Shown one piece after another: positions 26,158 through 36,013 of a stretch of DNA of 64,000 bases. Origin of the DNA: G963665005 sp963665005 (GTDB lineage: Bacteria; Bacillota; Clostridia; Christensenellales; SZUA-584); the NCBI GenBank assembly GCA_963665005.2, contig CAXXTQ010000001.1, forward strand, positions 682,001 through 746,000, given 5' to 3'. Below the pieces are notes generated by a model that saw only the letters and a program-made list of their open reading frames with translations, was not told the origin of the DNA and made no database searches. The position numbers and the translations under genes are program-made. Within the stretch, counting starts at the first letter, position 1; each line of letters begins with the position of its first letter.

Positions 26158-27547
26158 CGCGGCAGACAGAATATTTAAGCTGATGATTGACGGTGTTGAA
26201 GTGCTCGTAAAGCTGACAGGATCAGGAGCAAAGAACCTTGCGGTTTTGCTTTATGCTCATTCCAGAGGCGAGAAAAAATTAAAAGGCGCTACGAACCTTA
26301 ACAGCTTACTGAAAAGCGGTAAAGAGCTTAGGATTTTTAGATTGAACGAAAGCGACTTAAAAGCATTTAGAGTGCAAGCTAAAAAATATGGTGTGTTATT
26401 CAGCGCGATTAAAGATATACAAGCTGATGACGGCTATTGTGATTTGGTTGTTAAGACTGAGGATATATCTAAGGTCAATCATGTGTTAGGCAGATTGGAT
26501 TACGATAAGCTATCCCACGAGCAAGAGCCTGTTGTGGAACAAGCACAGGATGAAGAATCAAAAGAGAATGAATCGCCAAAAAAAGACAGTCAACAGCGGT
26601 ACAGCTCCGATATGCAAAAATCCAACTCAACGCAAAACGAAAAAACCAAGGTTGATATTGAGCAGGTTGCACGTGACTTCAAAGCCAATAAAACAGAAGC
26701 CATGACATCTGAAAACTGGAAAGCATATCTTGACTTGAACAGTCAGATGTATTCTTATTCACCTAAGAATAAAGAACGTATATTAGAGCAAAATCCGAGT
26801 GCGTCTGTTGTGATGTAAAAAACAAAATGGCGTGAATTGCGGCGTTTCCCCAAACAAGGAGCAACAGGGGTATTAATCACCATGCCGGAAATTATTGACG
26901 GTAATCGCACAGGCAGTTTTGTTGACGCAAGAGTGTATGACATATCCGAGACTTATGGCAGAGATATATCTCAATCCAAATTCGCTATACAGCTCATAGA
27001 GGGCAGCCCCGAAATGAAAGCTGAAATAGAGCGTATGAAAACGACTGCGCCAGTGCCTATTGAGATAAAAGAAAATCTTGAAACGGATAGCTTTTACAAC
27101 GCTGACGAAAAGAAAATATTTATACGCAGTGATCTTTCCGACAGTGAAGTATACAAAGGGCTTTGCAGGGAAATCACATACGCCAACGCTCATGTCGAAC
27201 AGGGAGCTAGTTATGACAGGGTGAACGCACATTTGATGGCTGAAAGTGTGGCGTACTCTATGGCGTCCAAATATGGCATTAAAACGAGTGATTTTCGCTT
27301 TGACTGTATCCCCGACCAAATAAACGGATTGGATGGTAAAGATGTGAGCGAGCTGATCAACCTGATAGTTATAGCGTCTATCAAAGAGATTAAACGTGCC
27401 GAAGACAATTTGAGCAAGTTTAAACCTATGGAACGTCATTCCGTTAAACGCGAACTACAGGCGCACAAAAGTGCTGTTGATATCGGCAAATATAAGGCGA
27501 AAACATCTGTGAGAATTCCAAATAAAACAAAAGGACGTGATAGATAA
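26138..27547 (+). pseudogene. PcfB-like (DUF3801) protein fused to LtrC/ArdC-like protein, interrupted by TAA
   Basis: Residues 1-120 are the PcfB/DUF3801 domain (RIFKLMIDGVEVLVKLTGSGAKNLAVLLYA). A polar linker leads to an ArdC-type N-terminal segment (NWKAYLDLNSQMYSYSPKN). A TAA at 26816-26818 interrupts the frame in mid-domain. The same frame resumes as KTKWRELRRFPKQGATGVLI and runs to 27547, ending with a peptidase-like region in which a classic HExxH is not seen. Normally PcfB and LtrC are separate genes in such elements. PcfB couples the relaxase to VirD4. The N-terminal piece could still work. Confidence 0.7.
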
Positions 27548-27911
27548 TGAGCGATAATTTAAATCTTACCGAAAGAGAAAAGAACGAGTTGACGGGAATA
27601 CTTTATGACGAAAAAAAGATCGAGCCAAACACAATAAAGATACCAGAGCGATTGATAATATGATTGACAAGGTGTTGGGGCGTGTGACCCTGCATAAAAA
27701 GTCAGAAATGACGGTGAGCCTTTTTGACGGTGAGAGTTATTCAAAAATTGCAAAGGGTGGTACGTTTCAATCAGAGTATGGCACATTCATCGTACAGGAT
27801 ATTATTGATGAGCATCATATAAAAGTAAACGGTAATTGGCATCACAAGGCTGAATTTGAGCCTGCAAACGTTCTGCATTTTAAAGACCAGAATATAGGTA
27901 TGGCAAGATGA
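27547..27911 (+). pseudogene. Small ICE protein of unknown function, probably frameshifted
   Basis: ATG 27547 reads MSDNLNLTEREKNELTGILYDEKK and stops at 27663. An overlapping frame (AIDNMIDKVLGRVTLHKK...) from 27660 or just before runs to 27911. The pieces may be one gene with a single shift near 27640. No family recognised. The end overlaps the virD4 start. Confidence 0.45.
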
Positions 27912-28861
27912 AAAAGCCCAATAATCCGATGATAACCACGCTGATGTGGTTTTTTTTATATGTTCTTGTTATGTGGTTTGCCATACTTCTATCTTCGAAT
28001 TTCAAAAGCGGAGTGTCAATAATAGAACTGCTGCCTGAACTTACAAAGAGTATTGAAACGCCGTTTACTCTAACCTATAATGAGCATACATTATCTTTTA
28101 TTGCTATGTTTTCATTGCTCTACGGGATTGGTGTTGCCGCATATTACGCAAACTATTCCAAAAGACGTATTGGTGAAGAACATGGATCGGCTTTATGGGC
28201 GAGTGCACGAGCCATATGTAAGCAGTTTTCGCAGGGCAAAAAAACAGACCGTTTATTTACCAAACATGTTCGCATGGGATTGAATGGACGGAAACACCAG
28301 CGCAATCTTAATACATTAGTCATAGGCGGCAGCGGATCAGGTAAAACGAGAGGATATGCACTGCCGAATATCATGCAATGCAACAGCTCATTTGTTATTA
28401 CCGATCCTAAGGCGGAAATTTTAAGAACAGTAGGCAATTTACTCGTTGCGGATGGGTATGACATCAAGGTAGTTGACCTCATAAACTTCGAGAAATCAAA
28501 TCATTATAATCCATTTCAATATATCAACGATGAAAAGGATGTGATAAAACTTATTAACAATTTGATTCGGAACACAACGCCAAAAACATCAACACAAAAT
28601 GATCCGTTTTGGGAAAAAAGCGAAACCGCCTTATTGCAGGCGCTGATGTTCTATCTGCTCAATGAAGCTCCACCCGAAGAACAAAACTTTGGTATGGTAA
28701 TGACCATGATAGAATACGGAAGTGCAAGTGAGCAGGACGATCAGCATGTAAGCCCTTTAGACCTTTTATTTATGGCATTGGAAGCGGAGAAACCGAACTC
28801 AATCGCTGCACTTCAATATAATGTATTTAAGAAAGCCGCGGGGAATATATGCTCTAAGTAA
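27908..28861 (+). pseudogene. VirD4/TraG-type coupling protein, truncated by insertion
   Basis: An inner-membrane ATPase that hands the relaxase-DNA complex to a type IV secretion channel. Two membrane helices are followed by GEEHGSALWASARAI, the Walker A GGSGSGKTRGYALPN and SFVITDPKAEIL. The frame loses homology after FKKAAGN (about 28846), where the transposon with a serine recombinase begins. Only about half of the usual 600 residues remain and the rest is not found in the window. Not functional. Confidence 0.85.
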
Positions 28862-28934
28862 CTTATTTATCAAGGCTTTATGTCATGGTTAATGAAAGTC
28901 CCGTAGAGCATTTTTTGTACAGGAGGCCAGCGAC

Positions 28935-30718
28935 ATGCTGAAAACAAAAATCACACCGTTGTATGAACGGTTGTCCCGCGACGATGAACTGCAAGGCGAG
29001 AGCAACAGCATATCACATCAAAAAGAGATGCTGGAGGACTACGCCCGCAAAAACGGCTTTCCCAATCCGACTCACTTCACAGACGACGGCGTTCCCGGTA
29101 CTCGCTTTGACCGTCCCGGCTTCACCGCCATGATGGAGCAAGTCGAGGCCGGGCGCGTGGAAGCTGTTATTATCAAGGACATGAGCCGCCTTGGGCGCGA
29201 CTATCTCAAAGTCGGACAAATCATGGAGATATTACGGCAAAAGGGCGTACGGCTGATTGCTATCAATGACGGCGTAGACAGTCTGAAAGGCGACGATGAT
29301 TTTACCCCATTCCGCAACATCATGAATGAATTTTACGCCCGCGATACCAGCCGGAAAATAAAATCGGTTTTCAAGGCCAAAGGCATGTCCGGCAAGCACA
29401 CCTCCAGCACGACGCCCTACGGCTATTTGAAATCGCCGGAGGACAAAAACCAGTGGATCGTGGACGAGGAAGCTGCCGCCGTTGTGCGCCGTATTTTCGC
29501 CATGACAATGGCGGGCTACGGCCCGTATCAGATTTCAAAACGACTTACTGCCGACAAGGTGGAAATACCCGCCGTCCACATGGCGCGGCATGATGCAGGG
29601 CTGAATAAAAACAAAACTTTCAAGGATATTTACGGATGGGGCTCGTCCACCATTGTCAACATACTCAAGAAACGCGAATACCTTGGACATACCGTAAACT
29701 TCAAGACCCGCAAGCACTTCAAGGACAAGAAAAGCCATTATGTCGATGAAAGCGAATGGACGATTTTCGAGAACACTCACGAAGCTATTATCGATCAGGA
29801 AACCTTTGATAATGTGCAGCGTATCCGTGGGAATGTCAAACGCTACCCGGGCGGATGGGGCGAGGCGCATCCATTGACCGGCCTCATGTACTGCGCCGAC
29901 TGCGGCGGCAAGATGTATGTCCATCGGACATATAACGGCAAGCGCATCCCGCAATATACCTGTTCCCGGTACAGCAAAGTTCCGGTTGGGACACTTTGTC
30001 CCACGCAGCACCGCATCAAGGCCGAGGTAGTGATGACACTAATTGCCGATATGCTCCGGGCGATTGCGGAGTATTCTCAAAACGACCGGGATGAGTTTAT
30101 AAGGACGGTACAGAAGGCACAGACCGAACAGCAGATGGTCGACATCACCCGGAAAAAGAAGCGATTGGCGACGGCGCAGAAACGGGCCGGGGAGCTAGAA
30201 AAGCTGACGTGCAAAATCTATGAGGACAACGCGCTGGGCAAGCTGCCGGACGCGCGGTATGCCGCCCTTGACGCGCAGTACGCCAAAGAGCAGAGTACCC
30301 TTTCCGGTGAGATTGCAGCCACTATGCTCAATGAGTTTGTTGAGAAAATTCTTATCCATGAGCGCGCCCGCAAAGGCAGTCAGGACACCACGCAGGAAAT
30401 TGAAATCTATTTCAACTTTGTAGGCCGTTATGTACCGCCACAGTTTGGAGAAGTCACTCTTACCCGGAGGAACAGGAAGTTCTGCGTAAGAAAGAGGAAC
30501 GCAAGGACAGGCTCCACCAGAACTATTTACGGCGCAAGGCCAACGGCAAACAGAAAGAATATAAGGAACAGACAAAGGCGGCGAAAAAGGCTGAGATGGA
30601 GGCAAAGAAAACAGCCATACGTGCCGAGGACATGGCGAAGGGCGTGTTTACCCCGATGAGCAGTTTGCCGAAAGTGGAGCCGCAGAAAGCTACAGCACCA
30701 GCCAGCATTGCAATTTGA
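28935..30718 (+). pseudogene. Large serine recombinase, internal deletion and frameshift
   Basis: The resolvase domain is intact: YERLSRDDE with the catalytic serine, then DMSRLGRDYLKVG and NDGVDSLKGDDDF. The recombinase domain, the zinc-type GLMYCADCGGKMY and a coiled coil follow. Near residue 460 the frame passes directly from LSGEIAA to TMLNEFVEKIL; by comparison with the family about 50 residues appear to be missing. Near 30465 a base is lost in CCC, and the true tail (PEEQEVLRKKEERKDR) lies in the next frame to 30718. It would cut and join the element ends. Activity doubtful. Confidence 0.78.
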
Positions 30719-30743
30719 TGATGGAAATAAGAAGGAGTGAAGC

Positions 30744-31100
30744 ATGATGAAAAAACTGACCTATTCCCGTAACGGAGATTATTACATCCCCGAATTGACC
30801 CTTAAAGACCAACCGGACAAATCCATTGGTAAGTATGGCCGTATGAGAAAACGATATTTAAAGGAATATCGCCCCGGCCTATACAGCAGCCTGATTTTAA
30901 GCGAGAAGCTATATCCGCATTTACTGGAGATCGACGAAGCAGCACACCGAAGGCTTGAAATGATGATGCCTGAACTGATGAAATCAGCAGGTGTGACGGA
31001 ACAGTTGAAAGCCAGCGACCCCATGAAATGGGTTGGCCTGATGAACACTTTGAAAGCGCAGGCTGAGGAAATAATCTTATCGGAATTAATATATGTATAA
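30744..31100 (+). CDS. TnpV-like transposon protein
   Basis: 118 residues: KLTYSRNGDYYIPELTL, then YLKEYRPGLYSSLILSEKLYPHLLEI and a C-terminal helix. These match TnpV, a small protein that accompanies serine recombinases in clostridial transposons; its function is not established. AAGGAG precedes the ATG. A second start lies 3 bases on. Confidence 0.8.
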   Translation: MMKKLTYSRNGDYYIPELTLKDQPDKSIGKYGRMRKRYLKEYRPGLYSSLILSEKLYPHLLEIDEAAHRRLEMMMPELMKSAGVTEQLKASDPMKWVGLMNTLKAQAEEIILSELIYV

Positions 31101-31112
31101 TAAACGGCGGGG

Positions 31113-31304
31113 ATGCTTAAAAATGCTCCCCGCTATGAGGAACGGATAAAGGCGGCGAAAAAGGCTGAGATGGAGGCGAAGAAAACGGCTTTACATACTG
31201 AGGATATGACAAAGGGCGTGTTTATTCCAGTCGGCAGTTTACCAAAAGCGGAGCCGCAGAAAGGTGCGCTATCATTTTTCAGCTCTGATAAAATATCTAA
31301 CTGA
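31113..31304 (+). pseudogene. Second copy of a recombinase C-terminus
   Basis: KAAKKAEMEAKKTALHTEDM and TKGVFIPVGSLPKAEPQKG nearly repeat the tail of the recombinase at 30560-30690 (KAAKKAEMEAKKTAIRAEDM). It is a relic of a second recombinase gene or of a partial duplication around tnpV. Confidence 0.7.
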
Positions 31305-31547
31305 AATTAGCAATTTCACAAGAGAACGGTTTTATAACTTATAATATCAACTATTTGAATATAGTAGAGCATTGAGAAGATGTCTGCACACTTACTCCGG
31401 GCGATCTGTTCAAATTTACGTTTTCTGTATTATGGGATGTTGTGATTTTATTTGATCTCTAACTATGTTTTAATCTCTCACTCTATATTAATTCATTTTA
31501 TATATGAAATGAACTAAGTTATATTTTTATAAAACGGAATATATGAA

Positions 31548-31606
31548 TTGACATTAGCAAAGTAATCAAGATATAATTTATTAATGAAAGAACAACGTTC
31601 ATAATA
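31548..31606 (+). promoter_or_regulatory. iclR promoter with probable IclR operator
   Basis: TTGACA (31548-31553) and TATAAT (31572-31577) with an 18-base spacer. AACAACGTTCATAATA (31591-31606) just downstream shares ACGTTCA-x-x-AT with the site before the aldolase gene. The rest of 31305-31547 shows nothing recognisable. Confidence 0.65.
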
Positions 31607-31617
31607 GGAGAACTTAA

Positions 31618-32388
31618 ATGGAGAAGAATAATGAATCAAAAGTAAAATCCCTTGAAAAAGCAATGAAAATCCTTGAATGTTTTTCTGTGAAAACGCCTGA
31701 ACTGGGAATTACACAGATTGCAGAAGAATTGGACTTAAGTAAGAGTAACGTCCACAATATTGTGAGCACATTTGCAAAACTGGGTTATTTGGAGCAAACC
31801 AATAATGGAAAGTATAGCCTGGGACTTAAGATGCTGGAGTACTCATTCGTTGTAAATGAACATTTAGGATATCCCAGAGCGGTGTATGATATTATTAACG
31901 ATATCTCACAACGAAGTGGAGAAATTGTTTATTTCGGGATACCATACAGAGATAAGGTTTTATATCTTTACGTCGCCCATCCAATGTCTCGTTTACAGAT
32001 GATGCCATACCGTGAGATACTTGGCGAGACTGCACCACTATATTGTACGGGAATTGGAAAAGGTATATTGATGTCCATGCCTGAGAGCGAATGGCCGGAG
32101 CGCATCACAGAAAACCGGACACCGTTTACTGAAAACACAATACTAGATTACGACGATATCATAAAAGACCTAAAAACATGCAAAGTCCGTGGATTTAGCA
32201 TTGATAATGTCGAAAGGGAACCAGGAATGCGTTGTATAGGGATGCCTGTTTACAATATGGCAGGGAAACTGGTTGCGGGGACAAGCATATCGGGGCCGGT
32301 GGATGTTATGACGGATGAAAAAATTAAAGAGCATGCGAAGTTACTTAAAGAAGGTACATACCGCATGCGACAACGACTGTACAAGTAG
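31618..32388 (+). CDS. IclR-family transcriptional regulator
   Basis: 256 residues. N-terminal winged helix (LGITQIAEELDLSKSNVHNIVSTF) and an effector domain with SGEIVYFGIPYRD, LYCTGIGKGILMSM and RCIGMPVYNMAGKLVAG. IclR proteins bind a small acid or sugar catabolite. The gene precedes the aldolase-transporter-dehydrogenase cluster on the same strand, and a related motif in both promoters suggests it controls itself and the cluster. Confidence 0.9.
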   Translation: MEKNNESKVKSLEKAMKILECFSVKTPELGITQIAEELDLSKSNVHNIVSTFAKLGYLEQTNNGKYSLGLKMLEYSFVVNEHLGYPRAVYDIINDISQRSGEIVYFGIPYRDKVLYLYVAHPMSRLQMMPYREILGETAPLYCTGIGKGILMSMPESEWPERITENRTPFTENTILDYDDIIKDLKTCKVRGFSIDNVEREPGMRCIGMPVYNMAGKLVAGTSISGPVDVMTDEKIKEHAKLLKEGTYRMRQRLYK

Positions 32389-32525
32389 AATTCGCGGATA
32401 TAGGTAAAAAAAGCCTATATCCGTTTTGATTTTTTGATACCATTTCCCTTTTTATTTTTAAGACTTATCACGGAATAACTCTTGATTTCTCATCTTACGA
32501 AATTGAATGAAATTTTACTGCACAC

Positions 32526-32583
32526 TTGACAAACGTAAATTACGGGAATATAATTACGTTATAAATAAACACGTTCACCATTA
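32526..32583 (+). promoter_or_regulatory. Promoter and probable IclR operator of the catabolic operon
   Basis: TTGACA (32526-32531), 17 bases, TATAAT (32549-32554). AACACGTTCACCATTA (32568-32583) covers the expected transcription start and resembles the motif at 31591-31606, as for a repressor site. Confidence 0.7.
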
Positions 32584-32664
32584 GAAAACATTAGAGCAAT
32601 ATATGCATAATATAAGAACAATATAAAAATATTAAATAAATTATAAGTGCGAGAGGCAAAATTG

Positions 32665-33558
32665 ATGAGAAATAAAGAAAACCTTCATGGTGTAATTGTA
32701 CCCATGACGACTCCTTTTGGTGAAGACGGGAACATTGACGCATCGGCTTTGGAAAAGCAGGCAGAATTCTTAATTGAAAAGGGGGTTAACGGTCTTTACC
32801 CTTGTGGAACGACGGGTGAAATGCTTCTAATGGATACTGAAGAACGCATGCTAGTAGCTGAAACCGTTGTGAATAAAACAGAAAAAAGGGTCCCAGTATT
32901 CATTCACTGTGGAGCAATGGCGACAAAAGATACATTGAGGCTGGTCGCTCACGCAAAATCGGTCGGAGCTGATGGGATAGGCGTTGTAACGCCTTCGTTT
33001 TTTGGGGTAGACGACAAGGCGATGATTGGATACTATACAACCATTGCGAAAAGCCTGCCTGATGATTTCCCGATTTATCTTTATAATATCCCGCAATGCA
33101 GCACCAACGATATTTCACCGGGGGTTTGCGAAGAGCTTGCACAGACATGTCCGAATATCGTTGGTATAAAATACAGCGGGAATGACCCATCAAGGGTACT
33201 CGAGTATCTCAAGATCAGGAACTATGAATTTTCTGTTCTTGTTGGAGCGGATAAGCATTTTCTGCAATACATGATTGCAGGATGTAAAGGCACGGTGTCG
33301 GGCTGCGCCGGTGTTTTTCCCGAAATGTTTGTGGATATATACAAGACATATAAAAAAGGCAAAATGAATGAAGCACTTCAGCTTCAAAGAAAAGCAAATG
33401 AGATTATTGATATTTTAAAAGCAGGTACTAATTTGAGCGTATTTAAAGAAGCTCAGAAGATAAGGGGTTTAGCAGAATCACATGTCAGGCCGCCTTTGCT
33501 TGATATTACAGAAGATGAAAGGCTAAATCTTGCAGATCAGCTTAAAGCATACCTGTGA
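32665..33558 (+). CDS. DapA/NanA-family aldolase (dihydrodipicolinate synthase-like)
   Basis: 297 residues, a TIM-barrel class I aldolase using a Schiff base. Visible are YPCGTTGEMLLM (the GTTGE motif), the catalytic tyrosine in YLYNIPQ and the lysine in GIKYSG. The carboxylate-binding GTTGE indicates a pyruvate-type substrate. In a catabolic operon it more likely cleaves a 2-keto-3-deoxy sugar acid than makes lysine. The start at 32665 follows GAGAGG. First gene after the IclR-type operator. Confidence 0.85.
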   Translation: MRNKENLHGVIVPMTTPFGEDGNIDASALEKQAEFLIEKGVNGLYPCGTTGEMLLMDTEERMLVAETVVNKTEKRVPVFIHCGAMATKDTLRLVAHAKSVGADGIGVVTPSFFGVDDKAMIGYYTTIAKSLPDDFPIYLYNIPQCSTNDISPGVCEELAQTCPNIVGIKYSGNDPSRVLEYLKIRNYEFSVLVGADKHFLQYMIAGCKGTVSGCAGVFPEMFVDIYKTYKKGKMNEALQLQRKANEIIDILKAGTNLSVFKEAQKIRGLAESHVRPPLLDITEDERLNLADQLKAYL

Positions 33559-33758
33559 GTGTTTGATTTTCTTTGGGTCCGGAACTAAAGAAAAAGATCA
33601 CGCCGAAGGGAGGTGGAGCTGGAATAGGAAGAGCAAAGAATTTTGAGAACAGAAATAAATCAAATGATTAGTAATTTGGGGGTCTGCGCTCCTACCTAAA
33701 AGCTCAAGCTTAATTGGTAAGAATGTAGACAAATACTAGAAATAAAGGAGAGAAAAAG

Positions 33759-35009
33759 ATGAAAAAAGTATTTTGTATAGTTATTGCAATGCTTATGGTG
33801 TTTGGTTTAGTTGCGTGTTCGGCTCCAGCTGAGACGGAGGCAGATAGTCCAACGGACGAAAAAGCAAAAACAGAATCGGGCGATACGACAGAGACGGCGT
33901 CTAATGAGGGAACAAGCGATACAACTCAAGAGACTACTGGTGAGACGGTATATATTGGAGTAGTTACCTATTTAACAGGTGCAAAGAAGGCTCAGGGTGA
34001 TGAAGCGGTGAAGGGCGCGGATCTTGCGGCTTCGCAGATTAATGCCAACGGTGGTATTTTGGGTAAGCAACTTGAAGTGGTTTATTTTGACGGTGTCGAT
34101 ACACAGCAAGCGGTTGTTAATGCCGTTAAACTGGCATTGGAAGACGACAGGTTATCCGGTTTATGTGTTAACTGTAACTCTATTGATACTTTAGCCTGTT
34201 TGACGTATATTCAGGAAGCAGGAATGCCTACATTTGTAGCTGGATCTGCTGTGTCTATTATGGAAGCCGAAAACCCGTATATATGGCAGATCAGAACGCT
34301 TGACAGCCCAACCGGTGTTGCAATGGCAAAGTTTGTAGTTGAAGAGCTTGGATGTAAGAATCCGGCACTATGGTCAATAACTGCTGAAAGCTCGATTGCA
34401 ACAAAGAACGAAATGAAAGAGACCTTAAGTGGTTTGGGTATTGACGTTCCGGATAACATGATTTTCTCAACTACAGAAGAAGAACAGAATTATGCCCCTG
34501 TTGCTGCGCAGATCAAGGCATCTGGTGCTGATTGCCTGATAATACATTCAACACCTCCACCCATTGCTTTGCTGGCAAAGGCCTTAGATGATGCTAATAT
34601 AGATATTCCTGTTATCGGCAATTCTGGTGTTGCCAATTCTGCGTGTGTGGAAAGCGCAGGGGATGCGATTGAAGGCTGGTATGTTGCAGCAGAATTTCTT
34701 GCATCAAATGATAGTGACGCTGTCCAGAATTACGTTGACGCTTATGTGTCAGAATATGGTACGGATACAAGCCCGGATACAGCTACTGAGGCGTATACAA
34801 TGGCATACTTTTTTGCGAATTCTTGTGAGAATGCCAATTCTACTACCGATCTTGAACTCATCAATGAAGGGATTTCAAACATCAAAGATGTAGATACCCC
34901 AAGAGGAGTCGGAACATTCCATGGAGATCATACACCATGGAATGAGTTGTACATGGCAAAAATGAAGGACGGAGCCACAGTATACTATTCTACAGTAACC
35001 TATAGGTAA
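33759..35009 (+). CDS. Branched-chain-type ABC substrate-binding lipoprotein (LivJ-like)
   Basis: 416 residues. Lipobox GLVAC (Cys20), then a Thr/Glu/Ser-rich spacer to about residue 65, then a periplasmic-binding fold (YIGVVTYLTGAKKAQGDEAVKGADLAASQINANGGILGKQLEVVYFDG). Despite the family name such proteins bind many compounds; the neighbouring genes suggest a sugar acid or polyol. GGAG precedes the ATG. A long hairpin separates it from the permease genes, which usually keeps binding-protein mRNA in excess. Confidence 0.88.
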   Translation: MKKVFCIVIAMLMVFGLVACSAPAETEADSPTDEKAKTESGDTTETASNEGTSDTTQETTGETVYIGVVTYLTGAKKAQGDEAVKGADLAASQINANGGILGKQLEVVYFDGVDTQQAVVNAVKLALEDDRLSGLCVNCNSIDTLACLTYIQEAGMPTFVAGSAVSIMEAENPYIWQIRTLDSPTGVAMAKFVVEELGCKNPALWSITAESSIATKNEMKETLSGLGIDVPDNMIFSTTEEEQNYAPVAAQIKASGADCLIIHSTPPPIALLAKALDDANIDIPVIGNSGVANSACVESAGDAIEGWYVAAEFLASNDSDAVQNYVDAYVSEYGTDTSPDTATEAYTMAYFFANSCENANSTTDLELINEGISNIKDVDTPRGVGTFHGDHTPWNELYMAKMKDGATVYYSTVTYR

Positions 35010-35046
35010 GTTTAATAAACAGTATGAACTGAGATTGTGTAAAATA

Positions 35047-35082
35047 TTGCCCGGAAGAGTGTTCTACTATTCTTCCGGGCAA
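35047..35082 (+). promoter_or_regulatory. Perfect 12-bp hairpin between binding protein and permease
   Basis: TTGCCCGGAAGA (35047-35058) pairs with TCTTCCGGGCAA (35071-35082), loop of 12. No T-tract follows, so it is more likely an mRNA-stabilising or processing stem than a full terminator. Confidence 0.65.
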
Positions 35083-35110
35083 GAGGTTAAATGGGAGGTG
35101 GAAAGGAATT

Positions 35111-36001
35111 ATGTTTCAATTGTTTATTTCATTAACCGTCAGCGGAATTTCAATGGGTATTATTTATGCTCTGCTGGCAATGGGCCTAATACTGCTGATA
35201 AGAGCCATTGGTGTTTTAAATTTTGCACAAGGTGATCTTCTGACGTTCGGTGCATTTATTGGTGCAGCTATGTATGTCGGAGTTGAGCTTCCCCTATGGC
35301 TAGCAATTATTGTATCGATTTTAATCTTTGCTGTTTTTGCGCTGGCTTTTATGTTTGGAATTTACTGGCCTTTAAGGAATACACCATATCCACTTACAAT
35401 CATTGTTGCTACGATGGGTCTGTCGATTATCATTAAGGAAGCACTTATGATGATATTTGGAAGTGAGCCTGTAGCTGTACCTTATTTTTTAACGGATGCA
35501 TCGGGAAATGGGTTAAAGTTAGATATATTCAGAACTTCTGTACAATGGCAATATATATTAACAATCATTATTGGGTTGGTAATTATTATAGGTATTTTTC
35601 TAATATTTGAAAAATTATATGCTGGAAGGATGATGCAGGCTGCCTCTCAGGATAAAAATGCTGCAGAGATCATTGGAATACCTACGATTATTACTACCGC
35701 AATTACTTACATACTTGCTGTATCAATAACAGCGCTAGGTGGATTTATGATAGCGCCGATATTTTCAGCAAATATCACGTTAAGTTCCCTGCTGTTTGGT
35801 GCATTTGCCGGTGTGGTTATAGGTGGATGGGGTAACATTAAAGGGGCAATTATTGGGGCGTTTATTGTTGGATTTGTTCAGTCTTATGCCGTTCCATTCT
35901 TTGATTTGTATAAGGATGCTGCCGTATTTATTATTATGATAGCATTCCTTCTGTTCCGTCCTGAAGGTCTCTTCAAATCTAAAATAAGCGACAAAGCGTG
36001 A
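35111..36001 (+). CDS. ABC permease, LivH-like
   Basis: 296 residues, about eight membrane helices. Typical starts and loops of the family: GISMGIIYALLAMGLILLIRA, NFAQGDLLTFGAF and ASQDKNAAEIIGI. Forms the membrane channel with the LivM-like protein that begins 12 bases on. AGGTGGAAAGG precedes the ATG. Confidence 0.9.
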   Translation: MFQLFISLTVSGISMGIIYALLAMGLILLIRAIGVLNFAQGDLLTFGAFIGAAMYVGVELPLWLAIIVSILIFAVFALAFMFGIYWPLRNTPYPLTIIVATMGLSIIIKEALMMIFGSEPVAVPYFLTDASGNGLKLDIFRTSVQWQYILTIIIGLVIIIGIFLIFEKLYAGRMMQAASQDKNAAEIIGIPTIITTAITYILAVSITALGGFMIAPIFSANITLSSLLFGAFAGVVIGGWGNIKGAIIGAFIVGFVQSYAVPFFDLYKDAAVFIIMIAFLLFRPEGLFKSKISDKA

Positions 36002-36013
36002 GGAAGTGAAGAT

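Larger units (their letters stand above)
24040..28850 (+). mobile_element. Left part of a decayed ICE (mobilisation and coupling module)
   Basis: Contiguous XRE fragment, MobC, relaxase, PcfB/LtrC-like, a small protein and VirD4, all on the plus strand in the order found in Tn1549-like elements. Four of the six are broken. The left boundary is not defined by a visible att repeat; the right side is cut by a serine-recombinase element. Confidence 0.65.
28847..31320 (+). mobile_element. Serine-recombinase transposon (TnpX/TnpV type) inserted in virD4
   Basis: It begins where virD4 homology ends and includes a large serine recombinase, TnpV and a second recombinase tail. Exact ends were not determined and virD4 does not resume on the right, so a deletion followed the insertion. 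Confidence 0.6.
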
